A DNA stretch of 64,000 bases from Actinocatenispora rupis (GCF_016861975.1 NZ_BOMB01000010.1:186001-250000); one strand, 5' to 3'; counted from the first letter of the stretch, positions 53,328 to 61,987 are shown. Notes: generated by a model not told the origin, from the sequence alone. Translations and numbers: made by a program.

Positions 53328-54773
53328 GTGCGGGTCGGTGTGGCGGAACGACGGCCGGTGTCGACCCGACCCGGGCGTACGGCGGTGGTCGCGGTGTGCG
53401 GCGCGGCCGTGTTGGCGTTCCTGGTACGGCTGCCGTTCGTGTTCGTCGGGCTCGGCATGGACGAGGGCGGCTACGCGTACGTGGCGCGCCGCTGGGCCGA
53501 GGGCGCCACCCCGTACCGGCAGGCGTGGCTGGACCGGCCGCAGGGCCTGCTGCTGGCGTACCGCGGGCTGCTGGCGGTGGACGGGTCGGGCTGGACGGTG
53601 CGGCTGGGCGCGGCGCTGTGCGGCGTGGTCGTCACGGTCGCGCTCGGCGCGTGCGGCCGGCTGCTGCTGGGGCGCCGGGCCGCGGTCGCCGCCGCCGGCA
53701 CGTACGCGATCGTCGGCGTGGCACCGCATCTGGAGGGCTTCACCCTCAACGGCGAACTGCTCGCCAGTACGGCGGCGACGGTGGCGGTGGCGCTCGCGCT
53801 GGCCTGGCGGAGTACCGGCCGGGTCCGGTGGCTGGTGGGCGCCGGGCTCGCGGCGGGTGCCGCGGTGACGATGAAACAGTCCGGTGTGGACGGTGGGCTG
53901 GCGTGCCTCGCGGTCGTACTGGTCACCGGCCGCGGCTGGCCGGATCGGTTGCGGCACACCGGGATCCTGGCCGGTGCCGCGCTCGTACCGGTGGCGGCGT
54001 CGGTGCTGCACGGCTGGGCGGTCGGCCTCGGCGCGTACTGGCGGGCGCTCGCCGGCTACCAGCTCGCCGCGGCGGGCCCGGACCGCTGGCACACGTTCCT
54101 CGCCAGCCTGCCCCGGTCGGCGATGGACCTGCTCGTCCCCGTCGCGGTCGCCGCCGTCGGCGGGTACCTGCTGCGCCGGCGCCGCGCCGAGCTGACCGTC
54201 GCGCTGGCCTGGCTGGCCGCCGCGCTGGTCGGCGCCGGCCTCGGCGGATCCTGGTGGCCGCACTACTACGTGCAACTGCTGCCCCCGTTGGTACTGCTGG
54301 CCGCGGCGGCGATCGCGCAGCCCCGGCGCGGCCTGCTGCACGGGGCGGTCGCCGTGCTGCCCACGCTGGTGTGGCTGCTCGCCCTCGTCCCGATGAACCA
54401 GACCCAGCGCGAGCACGCCATCCCGTACTACCGGCGTACCAGGGTGGACGAGCGGGTCGCCGCCGCGGTGCGCGCGCGGACCACGCCGGGGCAACAGATC
54501 TACGCACTGTCCTCGGAGGCGAACGTCTACTTCCTGGCCCACCGCGACACGACGTACCCGTACCTGTGGGGGATGCCGATGGCGAAGATCCCGTCGGCGC
54601 TGCCGGACCTGCGGACGCTGCTCGCTGGCCCGCACCGGCCCACCCTCGTGCTCGTGTACTCGCCGGCCGACCGCGTCGACCCGTCCGGCCGGCTCGGCGC
54701 GGTGCTCGCCGCACACTACCGCGCCGACGGCAGCGTGGACGGCATACCCTTCCTGCGGGCCACCGGCCGCTGA
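53328..54773 (+). CDS. Membrane glycosyltransferase-like protein (GT-C)
   Basis: A 481-residue protein with about 10-11 membrane segments. FVFVGLGMDEGGYAYVARRW holds an Asp-Glu pair at the end of the first helix, as in GT39/ArnT-like transferases. A large C-terminal extracytoplasmic part contains ALSSEANVYFLAHRDTTYPY. GTG start with GGGGGGGAGACC. It likely uses a polyprenyl-phosphate sugar. It follows the LanKC-like gene on the same strand and may be in its operon, raising the idea that both act on one secreted product. Confidence 0.82.
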   Translation: MRVGVAERRPVSTRPGRTAVVAVCGAAVLAFLVRLPFVFVGLGMDEGGYAYVARRWAEGATPYRQAWLDRPQGLLLAYRGLLAVDGSGWTVRLGAALCGVVVTVALGACGRLLLGRRAAVAAAGTYAIVGVAPHLEGFTLNGELLASTAATVAVALALAWRSTGRVRWLVGAGLAAGAAVTMKQSGVDGGLACLAVVLVTGRGWPDRLRHTGILAGAALVPVAASVLHGWAVGLGAYWRALAGYQLAAAGPDRWHTFLASLPRSAMDLLVPVAVAAVGGYLLRRRRAELTVALAWLAAALVGAGLGGSWWPHYYVQLLPPLVLLAAAAIAQPRRGLLHGAVAVLPTLVWLLALVPMNQTQREHAIPYYRRTRVDERVAAAVRARTTPGQQIYALSSEANVYFLAHRDTTYPYLWGMPMAKIPSALPDLRTLLAGPHRPTLVLVYSPADRVDPSGRLGAVLAAHYRADGSVDGIPFLRATGR

Positions 54774-54790
54774 CCGTCCACTATGGATTG
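54774..54790. repeat. Palindromic element copy (imperfect), just after a stop codon
   Basis: CCGTCCACTATGGATTG directly follows the TGA of the glycosyltransferase gene; two mismatches in the right arm. Confidence 0.45.
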
Positions 54791-54805
54791 ACCTGGGGCG
54801 GTCCT

Positions 54806-54828
54806 GTCCGCGGCTGGCGCCCGCGGAC
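54806..54828. terminator. Hairpin between convergent genes
   Basis: GTCCGCGG and CCGCGGAC arms around a 7-base loop, between the glycosyltransferase and AIM24 genes. Confidence 0.55.
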
Positions 54829-54832
54829 GCCG

Positions 54833-55570
54833 TCAGCCGCCGAGGAAGCTGCCGAGCAGGCCACCCTGCGAACCGGCCGTGGACCCCGAATCGCCGGCCG
54901 CGGCGGGGGAGTACGGCAGGCCCTCGCTGGGTTGTACGAGCACGAAGCCCTGGCCGTCGAGACGCAGCTGGAACAGTTCGCCCGAACCGCCGCGCAGCAC
55001 CGACTTCAGGCTCTCCGACCGGTGGATCGACGTCTGCAACTGGTGCGACCAGCCGATCACCGAGTTCGTGTCCACGAACACCGGCACCTGCGGGGTCACC
55101 GGAATGACCAGCGGCTGCCCGTTCGACAGCACCGCGAGCTGGCCGTGCCCGCTGAACACCGAGTTGAACAGCCCGCCACCGAGCATCCCCGCGCCCTGCA
55201 CCAGGTGGATCTCGTACGCCAGGGTCGGGTCGAAGCACAGGATGTTGCGCCCGTTGATGGTGAGAACGTCGTTCTGCTCCAGGTCGATGACGAAGCACGA
55301 CGCGGCACCCTCGGCGAACCACACCTCGCCCTGCCCCCGCACCGCCATCAGCGGTACGCCCTCGCCCGTCACCGCGCGCTTCACGAAGTTCCTGATGCCC
55401 TGCCGCTGCGTCTCGAACGTCAGGTTCCCCCGCCAGGCGACCATCGAACCCTGCCGGGCGCGTACCTCACCGTTCACGGTGTACCGGACGCAGCGCGGGT
55501 GCTGCAGGCTCATCCCCGCCCGGGTCGGCGGCTGGACCATGTTGTCGGCGTTGAAGATGTCGCTGTGCAC
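54833..55570 (-). CDS. AIM24 family protein
   Basis: A 245-residue protein of the AIM24 (TIGR00266-like) beta-barrel family. KVxY-like openings, MVAWRGNLTFETQ, GEGVPLMAVRGQGEVWFAEG and a Gly-rich end (SQGGLLGSFLGG) fit. Related proteins are found in stress and tellurium-like gene sets and mitochondria; the bacterial role is unsettled. It is a single gene with no signal peptide. The Gly-rich tail is flexible. Confidence 0.87.
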   Translation of the reverse strand: MHSDIFNADNMVQPPTRAGMSLQHPRCVRYTVNGEVRARQGSMVAWRGNLTFETQRQGIRNFVKRAVTGEGVPLMAVRGQGEVWFAEGAASCFVIDLEQNDVLTINGRNILCFDPTLAYEIHLVQGAGMLGGGLFNSVFSGHGQLAVLSNGQPLVIPVTPQVPVFVDTNSVIGWSHQLQTSIHRSESLKSVLRGGSGELFQLRLDGQGFVLVQPSEGLPYSPAAAGDSGSTAGSQGGLLGSFLGG

Positions 55571-55707
55571 GGGGGCTTCTCACGGTGGTGAACGCGCCGA
55601 CGCTAGCGACCCGGCCGGTTCACGCGCCACGGCAGAAATACCGAATCCGGCCGTACTGTGGCCGAGCCCACGACGTACCGCCGGGTCGTGGCGACCGGTG
55701 CCGTGCG

Positions 55708-55789
55708 CGATCGCCGGAACTGTCGGCTTTCCGGTGCCCGCGGTGTTGTGGAGCACGCGGGATCGCCGGAACCGTGCGGTTTCCGGGGC
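55708..55789. repeat. Two GATCGCCGGAAC...TTTCCGG hairpin repeats
   Basis: Direct copies at 55708-55736 and 55760-55789, each containing CCGGAA and TTCCGG arms, in the 308-bp gap between AIM24 and MerR genes. GATCGCCGGAAC recurs at about 57228 before a GNAT gene. No gene is seen in the gap. Confidence 0.6.
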
Positions 55790-55878
55790 GGCGCCGCGGG
55801 CGTCCGCGTAGTGCCGGGGACGCCCGGTGGCAGTGGCGGTACGTCGGCGGTGTCGGAGTGGCGGGCTAGGATCCGGGT

Positions 55879-56322
55879 GTGGAGAACGGTGGACTGGAAC
55901 GGGCCGCGCAAACGGACGGCGACCCCGGGCTCGGGATCGGCGAGGCCGCCCGGCGCACCGGCGTCAGCGTCCACACCTTGCGCTACTACGAGCGCGCCGG
56001 CCTGGTCGTCTCCCCGGTCGATCGCACCACGGGTGGCCGCCGGCGGTACCGGAAGCTCGATCTGGACTGGATCAGGGTCTGCACCCGGTTGCGCGCCACG
56101 GGAATGCCGATCCGGCGCATCCGGCGGTACGCGGAGCTCGTGGCCGCCGGTCGTGGCAACGAACTCGACCGGCTCGCGCTGCTGACCGAGCACCGCGACG
56201 ACGTACTGGCCCGGATCGCCGAGTTGCAGGACAATCTCGCCCTCATCGACCACAAGATCGACGTGTACGAGCAGCGTCTCGGTGCCGGCGACGCCTCCCG
56301 CCTCTGGGCTCCCACCCGCTGA
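55879..56322 (+). CDS. MerR-family transcriptional regulator
   Basis: A 147-residue regulator from a GTG. The winged helix reads LGIGEAARRTGVSVHTLRYY followed by ERAGL, and RRYRKLDLDWIRVCTRLRATG. A coiled-coil dimerisation helix spans about 100-135 (LLTEHRDDVLARIAELQDNL). No Cys are present in the C-terminal part, so it is not a mercury or redox sensor of the SoxR type; it is closer to the small YfmP/AdhR-like group. The target is not evident. Confidence 0.9.
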   Translation: MENGGLERAAQTDGDPGLGIGEAARRTGVSVHTLRYYERAGLVVSPVDRTTGGRRRYRKLDLDWIRVCTRLRATGMPIRRIRRYAELVAAGRGNELDRLALLTEHRDDVLARIAELQDNLALIDHKIDVYEQRLGAGDASRLWAPTR

Positions 56323-56536
56323 GCCCGTCCCCCGGCCGGGCTCGACGGACTCACGGTTCGCTTGCGCGTCAAGGATCTGCGCCGTTCGACGACAGTGCGT
56401 GATCCGGCCACGCCATGCGTACCGTCCACGTCGGGCGATGCCGGCGATCGTGGGCGGCTCGCGGGGTGCCTGCGTGGACTCCTTGCTAGGAAACAGAACC
56501 CGGTACGGGGTGCGCCGGCCGGGTAGGGTCGGCGGC

Positions 56537-56971
56537 ATGAGTGTGGTGGTGCAGCGCGTGTCGGTGGTCGACGGGGAGCTGGTCGAGGCGTTCGCCCGGC
56601 TGGTGCCGCAGGTGTCGAGGACCGCGGTGGTGCCGGACGCGGCGGCGCTGCGCCGGGTGCTGGACCATCCGGGTAACCGGATGCTGGTGGCGCGGGTGGA
56701 CGGGACGGTGCGGGGCACGTTGACGCTCGTGGTGTTCCCGATCCCGACGGGGACGCGCGCCTGGATCGAGGACGTGGTCGTGGACGGGGCGGCGCGCGGC
56801 GGGGGCGTGGGCGCCGCGCTGACCCGGGCGGCGGTCGAGCTGGCGCGGGAGGAGGGCGCCCGTACGGTGGATCTGACGTCCCGGCCGACGCGCCCTGCGG
56901 CGAACCGGCTGTGCGAGCGGATCGGTTTCCGGGTAAGGGATTCCCGCGTCTACCGCTTCGGCGGACCGTGA
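56537..56971 (+). CDS. GNAT-family N-acetyltransferase
   Basis: A 144-residue single-domain acetyltransferase. IEDVVVDGAARGGGVGAALT is motif A with the R/GxxGxG/A loop and DLTSRPTRPAANRLCERIGF motif B. The length matches the minimal GNAT fold. It is preceded by a 214-bp gap with no gene. The substrate is unknown. Confidence 0.88.
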   Translation: MSVVVQRVSVVDGELVEAFARLVPQVSRTAVVPDAAALRRVLDHPGNRMLVARVDGTVRGTLTLVVFPIPTGTRAWIEDVVVDGAARGGGVGAALTRAAVELAREEGARTVDLTSRPTRPAANRLCERIGFRVRDSRVYRFGGP

Positions 56972-57305
56972 CCGGCAGGGTGCCGGCGCGGGGGTGTCGG
57001 TGCGGAACGAGCAGGGCTTCGTCGGACGTGGTGACCCAGGCGGGTGTCGGGTGTGGACGGTTCGGTGCGAGGCCGGTGGGTGACGCCGTGCGGTGCTGGT
57101 GGGCGGCTCGCACGGTGCGGCGACGACCCCGGGGACCGGCGCGGGGGGCGTACGTGCGGAAACGGGCGACCGGTCGCGCTCGCCGGAACATACTACTGTC
57201 ATGGGTCGTTCGTACTGGCCGGGCGACGATCGCCGGAACCCGTGTCGCGGCAACGGATCGTCGGGGGTGGCGGCACGGGCCCCGGGCGAGCGAGGGGGAG
57301 GGGCG

Positions 57306-57878
57306 ATGACGGAGTACCGCGTGCGGGCGTTGGACGGGGACACGTGGCCGGCGTTCGCGGGGCTCGTGGAGCGGCACAACGGGATCTTCGGCGGCTGCTG
57401 GTGCATGGGTTTCCACCCGAAGGGGCCGGGCTGGGGTGTGAGCGCGGAGCTGAACCGCGACGAGAAGCACCAGCGGGTGCTCGACGGCCACGCGCACGCC
57501 GCGCTCGTGTACGACGGGGACGCGTGTGTCGGCTGGTGCCAGTTCGGCCCGACCGACGAGCTGCCCCGGATCAAACACCGCCGTGCGTACGATGCCGGCC
57601 AGGTGACGCCGCCGGACTGGCGCATCACGTGCTTCTTCGTCGACAGGTCGTACCGGCGGCAGGGGGTGACCGGTGCGGCGCTGGACGGCGCGCTCGCCGA
57701 GATCGCGCGGCTCGGCGGCGGCACCGTGGAGAGCTACCCGGAGGACGTGGAGGGCCGCAAGACCTCGGGATCCTTCCTGTACAACGGAACCGTGGCCCTC
57801 TTCGAGCGCCGCGGCTTCACCCGCAGCCGCCCGCTCGGCAAGCGCCACTGGGTGGTCACCGCCACCGTCACGCCCTGA
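57306..57878 (+). CDS. GNAT-family N-acetyltransferase
   Basis: A 190-residue acetyltransferase with an unusual Cys-rich early segment (FGGCWCMGFHPKGPGWG) and motif A CFFVDRSYRRQGVTGAALDG. The WCM-F-H pattern marks a small subgroup of GNATs with an added N-terminal loop. The ribosome binding site is GGGGGAGGGG. It faces a truncated histidine kinase and shares a perfect palindrome with it. The 334-bp gap upstream contains only promoter-like AT patches near 57190. Confidence 0.87.
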   Translation: MTEYRVRALDGDTWPAFAGLVERHNGIFGGCWCMGFHPKGPGWGVSAELNRDEKHQRVLDGHAHAALVYDGDACVGWCQFGPTDELPRIKHRRAYDAGQVTPPDWRITCFFVDRSYRRQGVTGAALDGALAEIARLGGGTVESYPEDVEGRKTSGSFLYNGTVALFERRGFTRSRPLGKRHWVVTATVTP

Positions 57879-57888
57879 CGTACCGACT

Positions 57889-57905
57889 CTGTCCACTGTG
57901 GACAG
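57889..57905. repeat. Best copy of the dispersed palindrome (CTGTCCACTGTGGACAG)
   Basis: A perfect 8-bp palindrome around a central T, in the 27-bp gap between convergent genes, touching the stop codon of the histidine kinase remnant. Confidence 0.65.
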
Positions 57906-58728
57906 TCAGGACGGCAGCGGGTTGGCGGACGGCGCGGATGCCGGCAGCGGCAGGGTGACCGCGACGCGGTAGCCGCCGCCCGGCCGGTAGCGCGAGCAGC
58001 GTACGCCGCAGTCCGGTCAGCGCCTCCCGGCTGGTCGTCTCGATCGTGCGCAACGCCTGCTCGGCCTCGTCCGGCTGGGTACGGATGACGCGGCTGCCCA
58101 TCCCGGCCTGGATCGCGATCACGCCGACGCTGTGCGCCACCATGTCGTGCAGTTCGCGGGCGATGCGGAGCCGTTCCGCGGTCATCGCGCGGTCGGCCGC
58201 CTGCGCCCGCGCGGTCGCCGCGAACTGCCGGCTGCGGTGGATCGTGTGCCCGACCAGCCAGGCGAAGACCGCCGCGTACAGCACCGGCGTCTGGCTCCAC
58301 CACACCGTCATACCCGCGCCGGCGCGGGCGATCAACACCACCCCCTGACCCGCCGGTACGGCGACGGCCAGGCACAGCGCAGCCACCGACGTGCGGCGGC
58401 CCCGGGACGCGGCGATGTAGCACAGCGCCACGTACGCCGGGAGCATCGGCTCGAAACCGACCCGCAGATCGCCCAGCACGGTCGCGACCGTGGCCGCGCC
58501 GGCGAGCAGTAGCGCGAGCGCCACCAGCGGGGCACGCCACAGCAGCGCCGCCAGGACCGCGATCACGAGCGCCACCAGCGCGGGCCCCGGATGCACGTAG
58601 CCGAGCCCGACCCCGAACGGCACCGGCAACGCGTTGACGGTCACCGCGACGGTCAGGAACGTCGCGCCCGCCCACGACAGCAGCGGGCGCGTCCACCGCG
58701 GCGACACCTCCCGGAGCTTGGTACGCAT
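57906..58728 (-). pseudogene. Histidine kinase remnant lacking its ATPase domain
   Basis: From the ATG at 58728 the frame encodes five membrane segments and the HisKA_3 dimerisation domain (RLRIARELHDMVAHSVGVIA, His in ELHDMVAHS). It runs to LTGLRRTLLALPAG, then continues into unrelated sequence. In another frame the very next codons give GGYRVAVTLPLPASAPS and a stop at 57906, which is what the end of a NarL-type kinase looks like. An internal deletion of the whole HATPase_c domain with a frame change explains this. No response regulator is adjacent, although such kinases are normally paired. Confidence 0.72.
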
Positions 58729-58904
58729 GCCGCGACAGTAACCGCACGTGACGCCGGTGGCATCGGCCCGCGGACGTAAGCCCCGGGACCGCCCACCGCC
58801 GCTCGACGGCCTCTTCGCTTCGCACGAGAACCGTCCGTCCCCGCGCCACGACGGCCACGCCGACACTCCACCGCGTACCGGCCGCGGTCCGTACGCTGGG
58901 GTGC

Positions 58905-59372
58905 ATGTACTCGACCGAGGTCCGCCGGACCGTCCGCGCGCCCCGACCGACCGTGTACCGTGCCCTGCTGGACGCCGACGCGGTCGCCGCCTGGCGGGTG
59001 CCGGACGGCATGACCGCCGAGGTGCACGAGTTCGAGGCGCGGACGGGTGGTCGCTTCCGCATCTCCCTCACGTACGGCGATCCGACGGCGGCGGGCAAGT
59101 CGGCCGCGCACACCGACACGTACCACGGGCGGTTCACCCGGCTGGTGCCGGACGAGTGCGTCGTGGAGGTGCTGGAGTTCGAGAGCGACGACCCGGCGCT
59201 GGCCGGCCCGATGACGATGACCACGACGTTGCGGGACACCGACGGCGGCACCGAGGTACGCGTCGTGCACGACGGCATCCCGGACGTGGTTCCCCGCGCC
59301 GACAACGAACTGGGCACCCGCATGGCGCTGGACAAGCTCGCCGGCCTGGTCGAACCGCCGCCGCGGCCCTGA
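58905..59372 (+). CDS. SRPBCC / AHSA1-family protein
   Basis: A 155-residue helix-grip protein. TVRAPRPTVYRALLDADAVA, WRVPDGMTAEVHEFEARTGG and FRISLTYG match Activator-of-Hsp90 homologue-like (CalC-type) proteins. They bind hydrophobic ligands; no catalytic residues are inferred. It is a single gene between the kinase remnant and the convergent macro-domain gene. Confidence 0.9.
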   Translation: MYSTEVRRTVRAPRPTVYRALLDADAVAAWRVPDGMTAEVHEFEARTGGRFRISLTYGDPTAAGKSAAHTDTYHGRFTRLVPDECVVEVLEFESDDPALAGPMTMTTTLRDTDGGTEVRVVHDGIPDVVPRADNELGTRMALDKLAGLVEPPPRP

Positions 59373-59408
59373 CCCGCGCCGCGCCCCTGGACGGTGGCGC
59401 CAGGGCGG

Positions 59409-60074
59409 TCAGCGGTGGACGGGCGGGGTGATCCGCGGGCGCTCGTGCACCGGACGGCTCTCGATGTCGTCGAGCTGGGCCCGGACCGTCGCGCGCAGCT
59501 CGTCGTCGTCGCGGAAGTAGTGGTCGTTGAAGAGGGTGTAGCCGGTCCACATCAGGTTGGCGCACACCTGCGCCGGCACGTTTCCGGTGGCCGCGCCGAG
59601 GCCGACCAGCGCCACCGAACGGATGCTGCCGGGGGCCGCCTCGTTCTGCCGGTGGATGGCCTGGAACGCCGCGGCGCAGGCGAACGCGACGTTCAGCGTC
59701 TCGCGTACGTTCTCCACCGAGGCGACCATCGTCGGCGTGGAGATCAGGTACTTCGGGTTGGCCGCGCCGGACGGTACGCAGACGGCGCTGCCGACCGGCA
59801 GCGAGCCGCCGAAGCCGTCCCGGATGGCCCGCTGGACGCGCAGCTGGATGCCGGCGCCGAGGTGCCGCTTCACGGCCGCGTCGACGCCACCGTCCATCCG
59901 GCCGCGCGAGTTGGTCGGGCTGACCCACGCGTCGGCCGGCCGGTCGAGCAGCGACCCGGACCGGACCTCGACCTCCGGGGTGTCGGAGAACGCCGAACGC
60001 CAGGCGGCCACGACGCCCGGGTTGAGGTCGGTCAGAACGACCTTGAGCTGCGGGTTCCTGTCGTCAACGGGCAC
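59409..60074 (-). CDS. Macro-domain protein (ADP-ribose binding/hydrolysis)
   Basis: A 221-residue single-domain protein. VSPTNSRGRMDGGVDAAVKR (residues 51-70) is the macro-domain substrate loop with catalytic-type Asn/Asp-Gly-Gly; GGSLPVGSAVC and ALVGLGAATGNVP (diphosphate loop) follow. The wording with SPxNSxGxMDGG resembles the Macro_2-type group and enzymes that remove ADP-ribose from targets. GTG at 60074 with AGGAG 6 bases upstream. It is divergent, across 243 bp, from a UNG-ART fusion gene. I infer that it reverses, or protects against, that protein's ADP-ribosylation. Confidence 0.85.
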   Translation of the reverse strand: MPVDDRNPQLKVVLTDLNPGVVAAWRSAFSDTPEVEVRSGSLLDRPADAWVSPTNSRGRMDGGVDAAVKRHLGAGIQLRVQRAIRDGFGGSLPVGSAVCVPSGAANPKYLISTPTMVASVENVRETLNVAFACAAAFQAIHRQNEAAPGSIRSVALVGLGAATGNVPAQVCANLMWTGYTLFNDHYFRDDDELRATVRAQLDDIESRPVHERPRITPPVHR

Positions 60075-60317
60075 GGTTGCTCCTGTCACGTGAAGGGGAT
60101 GTCTCCGACCGGCACGGAACGTACCTCGTGGGTCCGACAGAAATTCGTGTCCCACCCCAGACCTACACTGTGCCGCACGACGCCGGAGCGTACCCGCGGC
60201 GGCGTGTGGCCGCCGGCTGACCGGTGCCCGACGCTGCCCGGAAACCGTTGCGGCGCTTGACAACGCCACTCCGCCGACCGTGCCGGCAGCGGCACGCGCG
60301 CCCGACCGGGAGCCACG

Positions 60318-61931
60318 ATGAGCGACACCCCCACCCCGCCCGACCCGACCGACCCGCTCGCCCTCACCGGCCTGTTCGCCGGTGGTGGCGAACCGTGGCT
60401 GCCGCTGCTCAGGCCGGTCATCGAGGCGCAGCCGGCGGCGCCCACCTTCATCGGGCCGGGCCGCGCGTCGACCGTGGTGCCCGTGCGGGAGCTGACCTTC
60501 CAGGCCCTCAAGCCGAACCCGCCGCACAGGTGGAAGGTGGTGGTCTTCGGCCAGAACCCGTACCCGCGGCCGGAGAGCGCCACCGGCATCGCGATGTTCG
60601 ACAACGCGTTCCACGACTGGGCGGACAGCACGTTCGGCAAGGTGATCAGCATCCGCTGCATCATCAAGGCCGCCGCGATGTGGAAGTACGGGATCGCGAA
60701 GAAGACGCCGATCGCGGAGATCCGCAAGCTGCTGAAGCGGCACGACACGGTGCAGCCGCCGGAGTGGTTCCAGGCGATGCTCACGCAGGGCGTGCTCCTA
60801 CTGAACGCGGCGCTCACCGCCAGCAGCGACGGCGCGATGGCCACCGACGAGCACACCGCGTTCTGGCGGCCGGTGATCGAGCGGCTGGTCGAGGAGATCC
60901 TGCGCGCGAAGTCCGGCCCCGACGTGGACGAGCAGGACCGCGGCGTGGTGTTCGCCTGGTGGGGCGCGCACGCCCGCACCCTCAAGAGCGCCGTGCAACG
61001 CATCCAGCGCCGGTACCCGGACGTGCAGGTGCTGCACATCGACCACGCCAACCCGGCCGCGCAGGGCGACATCTTCTGCGACCGCAACCACTTCGGCGCG
61101 GTCAACGACGCGCTCCGGGCCCTCGGCACCGACGAGATCGACTGGCTTCCGAGTACGGGATGGGCGGCGCGGACGCACGCCGGCGCGCCGGACACGGCGA
61201 CGGCGGACCGGATGGGGGAGTTCATCGCGTCCACCATGGAGTTGCACAAGCTCTACCTGGAACGGCTGGCCAGCGTCAAGGACGAGGGCCTCGTCCTGCC
61301 GGCCATCACCGGCGTCGCCGACACCCCGCTGATGGGCTTCCGGGACGCCGTCGCGCCCGTCGCCCGCCTGCTCACCGGACTGGACGGGCACATCACCCGG
61401 TCGCACGACTTCGGCAAGCGGCGCACCGACGGCGTGGCCGACGGGCTGTCCGCGGACGAGGCCGCCGCCCTCCACCTCTACACCTGCGAGTCGGCGTTCT
61501 ACCGCCAGATCAACGCGACACTGCGCGACCCGGACCGTAGCCGGGTCACCGCGTACCTGCCGTACCTGCGGCTGTTGTTCTCGGCGATCGGACGCCTGCC
61601 GGTGCGTACCGGGCCGCTGTGGCGCGGGGTGTCGCTGGACCTGCGCGCGCAGTACCCGAAGGGGCGGACGGTCACGTGGTGGGGCGTCTCGTCGTGCACG
61701 TCGGAGATCGGTGTGGCGCAAGGGTTCCTGGGCAGTCGCGGCCGGCGCACCCTGTTCGAGGTGCATCCCGCGCGGGCGGTGGGCATCCGGCGGTTCTCCG
61801 CGTTCACCGGCGAGGAGGAGTACATTCTCGCGCCGGGCACGCAGCTGACCGTCACCGGCGTCACCACCCAGCGCGGCGGGCTGAGCACGGTGACCCTGGA
61901 GGAGCTGGACGCCGAGCGCCTCGTCGCCTGA
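60318..61931 (+). CDS. Fusion of a UNG-like DNA glycosylase domain and an ADP-ribosyltransferase domain
   Basis: A 537-residue protein. Residues 70-275 follow family 1 uracil-DNA glycosylase: VVVFGQNPYPRPESATG (motif A; the catalytic Asp is Asn80), QGVLLLNAALTASSD, GVVFAWWGAHARTL and HIDHANPAA...NHFGAVNDAL (motif B, HANP for HPSP, His243 kept). After a linker (about 276-378), residues 380-515 are an R-S-E ADP-ribosyltransferase: LYTCESAFYRQINATLRD, Arg436 in LWRGVS, the Ser motif SSCTSE (459-463), and EEEYILAPGTQLTV with ExE at Glu499/Glu501. The glycosylase site looks altered and the transferase site intact. It is divergent from a macro-domain gene. A role in DNA-directed ADP-ribosylation, perhaps defence, is inference. 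Confidence 0.87.
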   Translation: MSDTPTPPDPTDPLALTGLFAGGGEPWLPLLRPVIEAQPAAPTFIGPGRASTVVPVRELTFQALKPNPPHRWKVVVFGQNPYPRPESATGIAMFDNAFHDWADSTFGKVISIRCIIKAAAMWKYGIAKKTPIAEIRKLLKRHDTVQPPEWFQAMLTQGVLLLNAALTASSDGAMATDEHTAFWRPVIERLVEEILRAKSGPDVDEQDRGVVFAWWGAHARTLKSAVQRIQRRYPDVQVLHIDHANPAAQGDIFCDRNHFGAVNDALRALGTDEIDWLPSTGWAARTHAGAPDTATADRMGEFIASTMELHKLYLERLASVKDEGLVLPAITGVADTPLMGFRDAVAPVARLLTGLDGHITRSHDFGKRRTDGVADGLSADEAAALHLYTCESAFYRQINATLRDPDRSRVTAYLPYLRLLFSAIGRLPVRTGPLWRGVSLDLRAQYPKGRTVTWWGVSSCTSEIGVAQGFLGSRGRRTLFEVHPARAVGIRRFSAFTGEEEYILAPGTQLTVTGVTTQRGGLSTVTLEELDAERLVA

Positions 61932-61942
61932 CGCGGTGTCGC

Positions 61943-61971
61943 GCCGGCCCGGACACCGCGTCCGGGCCGGC
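61943..61971. terminator. Bidirectional hairpin after the UNG-ART gene
   Basis: A perfect 12-bp stem (61943-61954 with 61960-61971) and a 5-base loop, between convergent genes. Confidence 0.82.
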
Positions 61972-61987
61972 AATCACTCAGCGGCAC

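Noticed and set aside
57889-57905. Palindrome as an intrinsic terminator
   Set aside because: The palindrome has only one central base, so the hairpin would be short, and copies inside genes argue against a simple terminator role.
60257-60262. TTGACA as a promoter -35 box for the UNG-ART gene
   Set aside because: No acceptable -10 box lies 16-18 bp downstream (the region is GC-rich), so I did not call a promoter.
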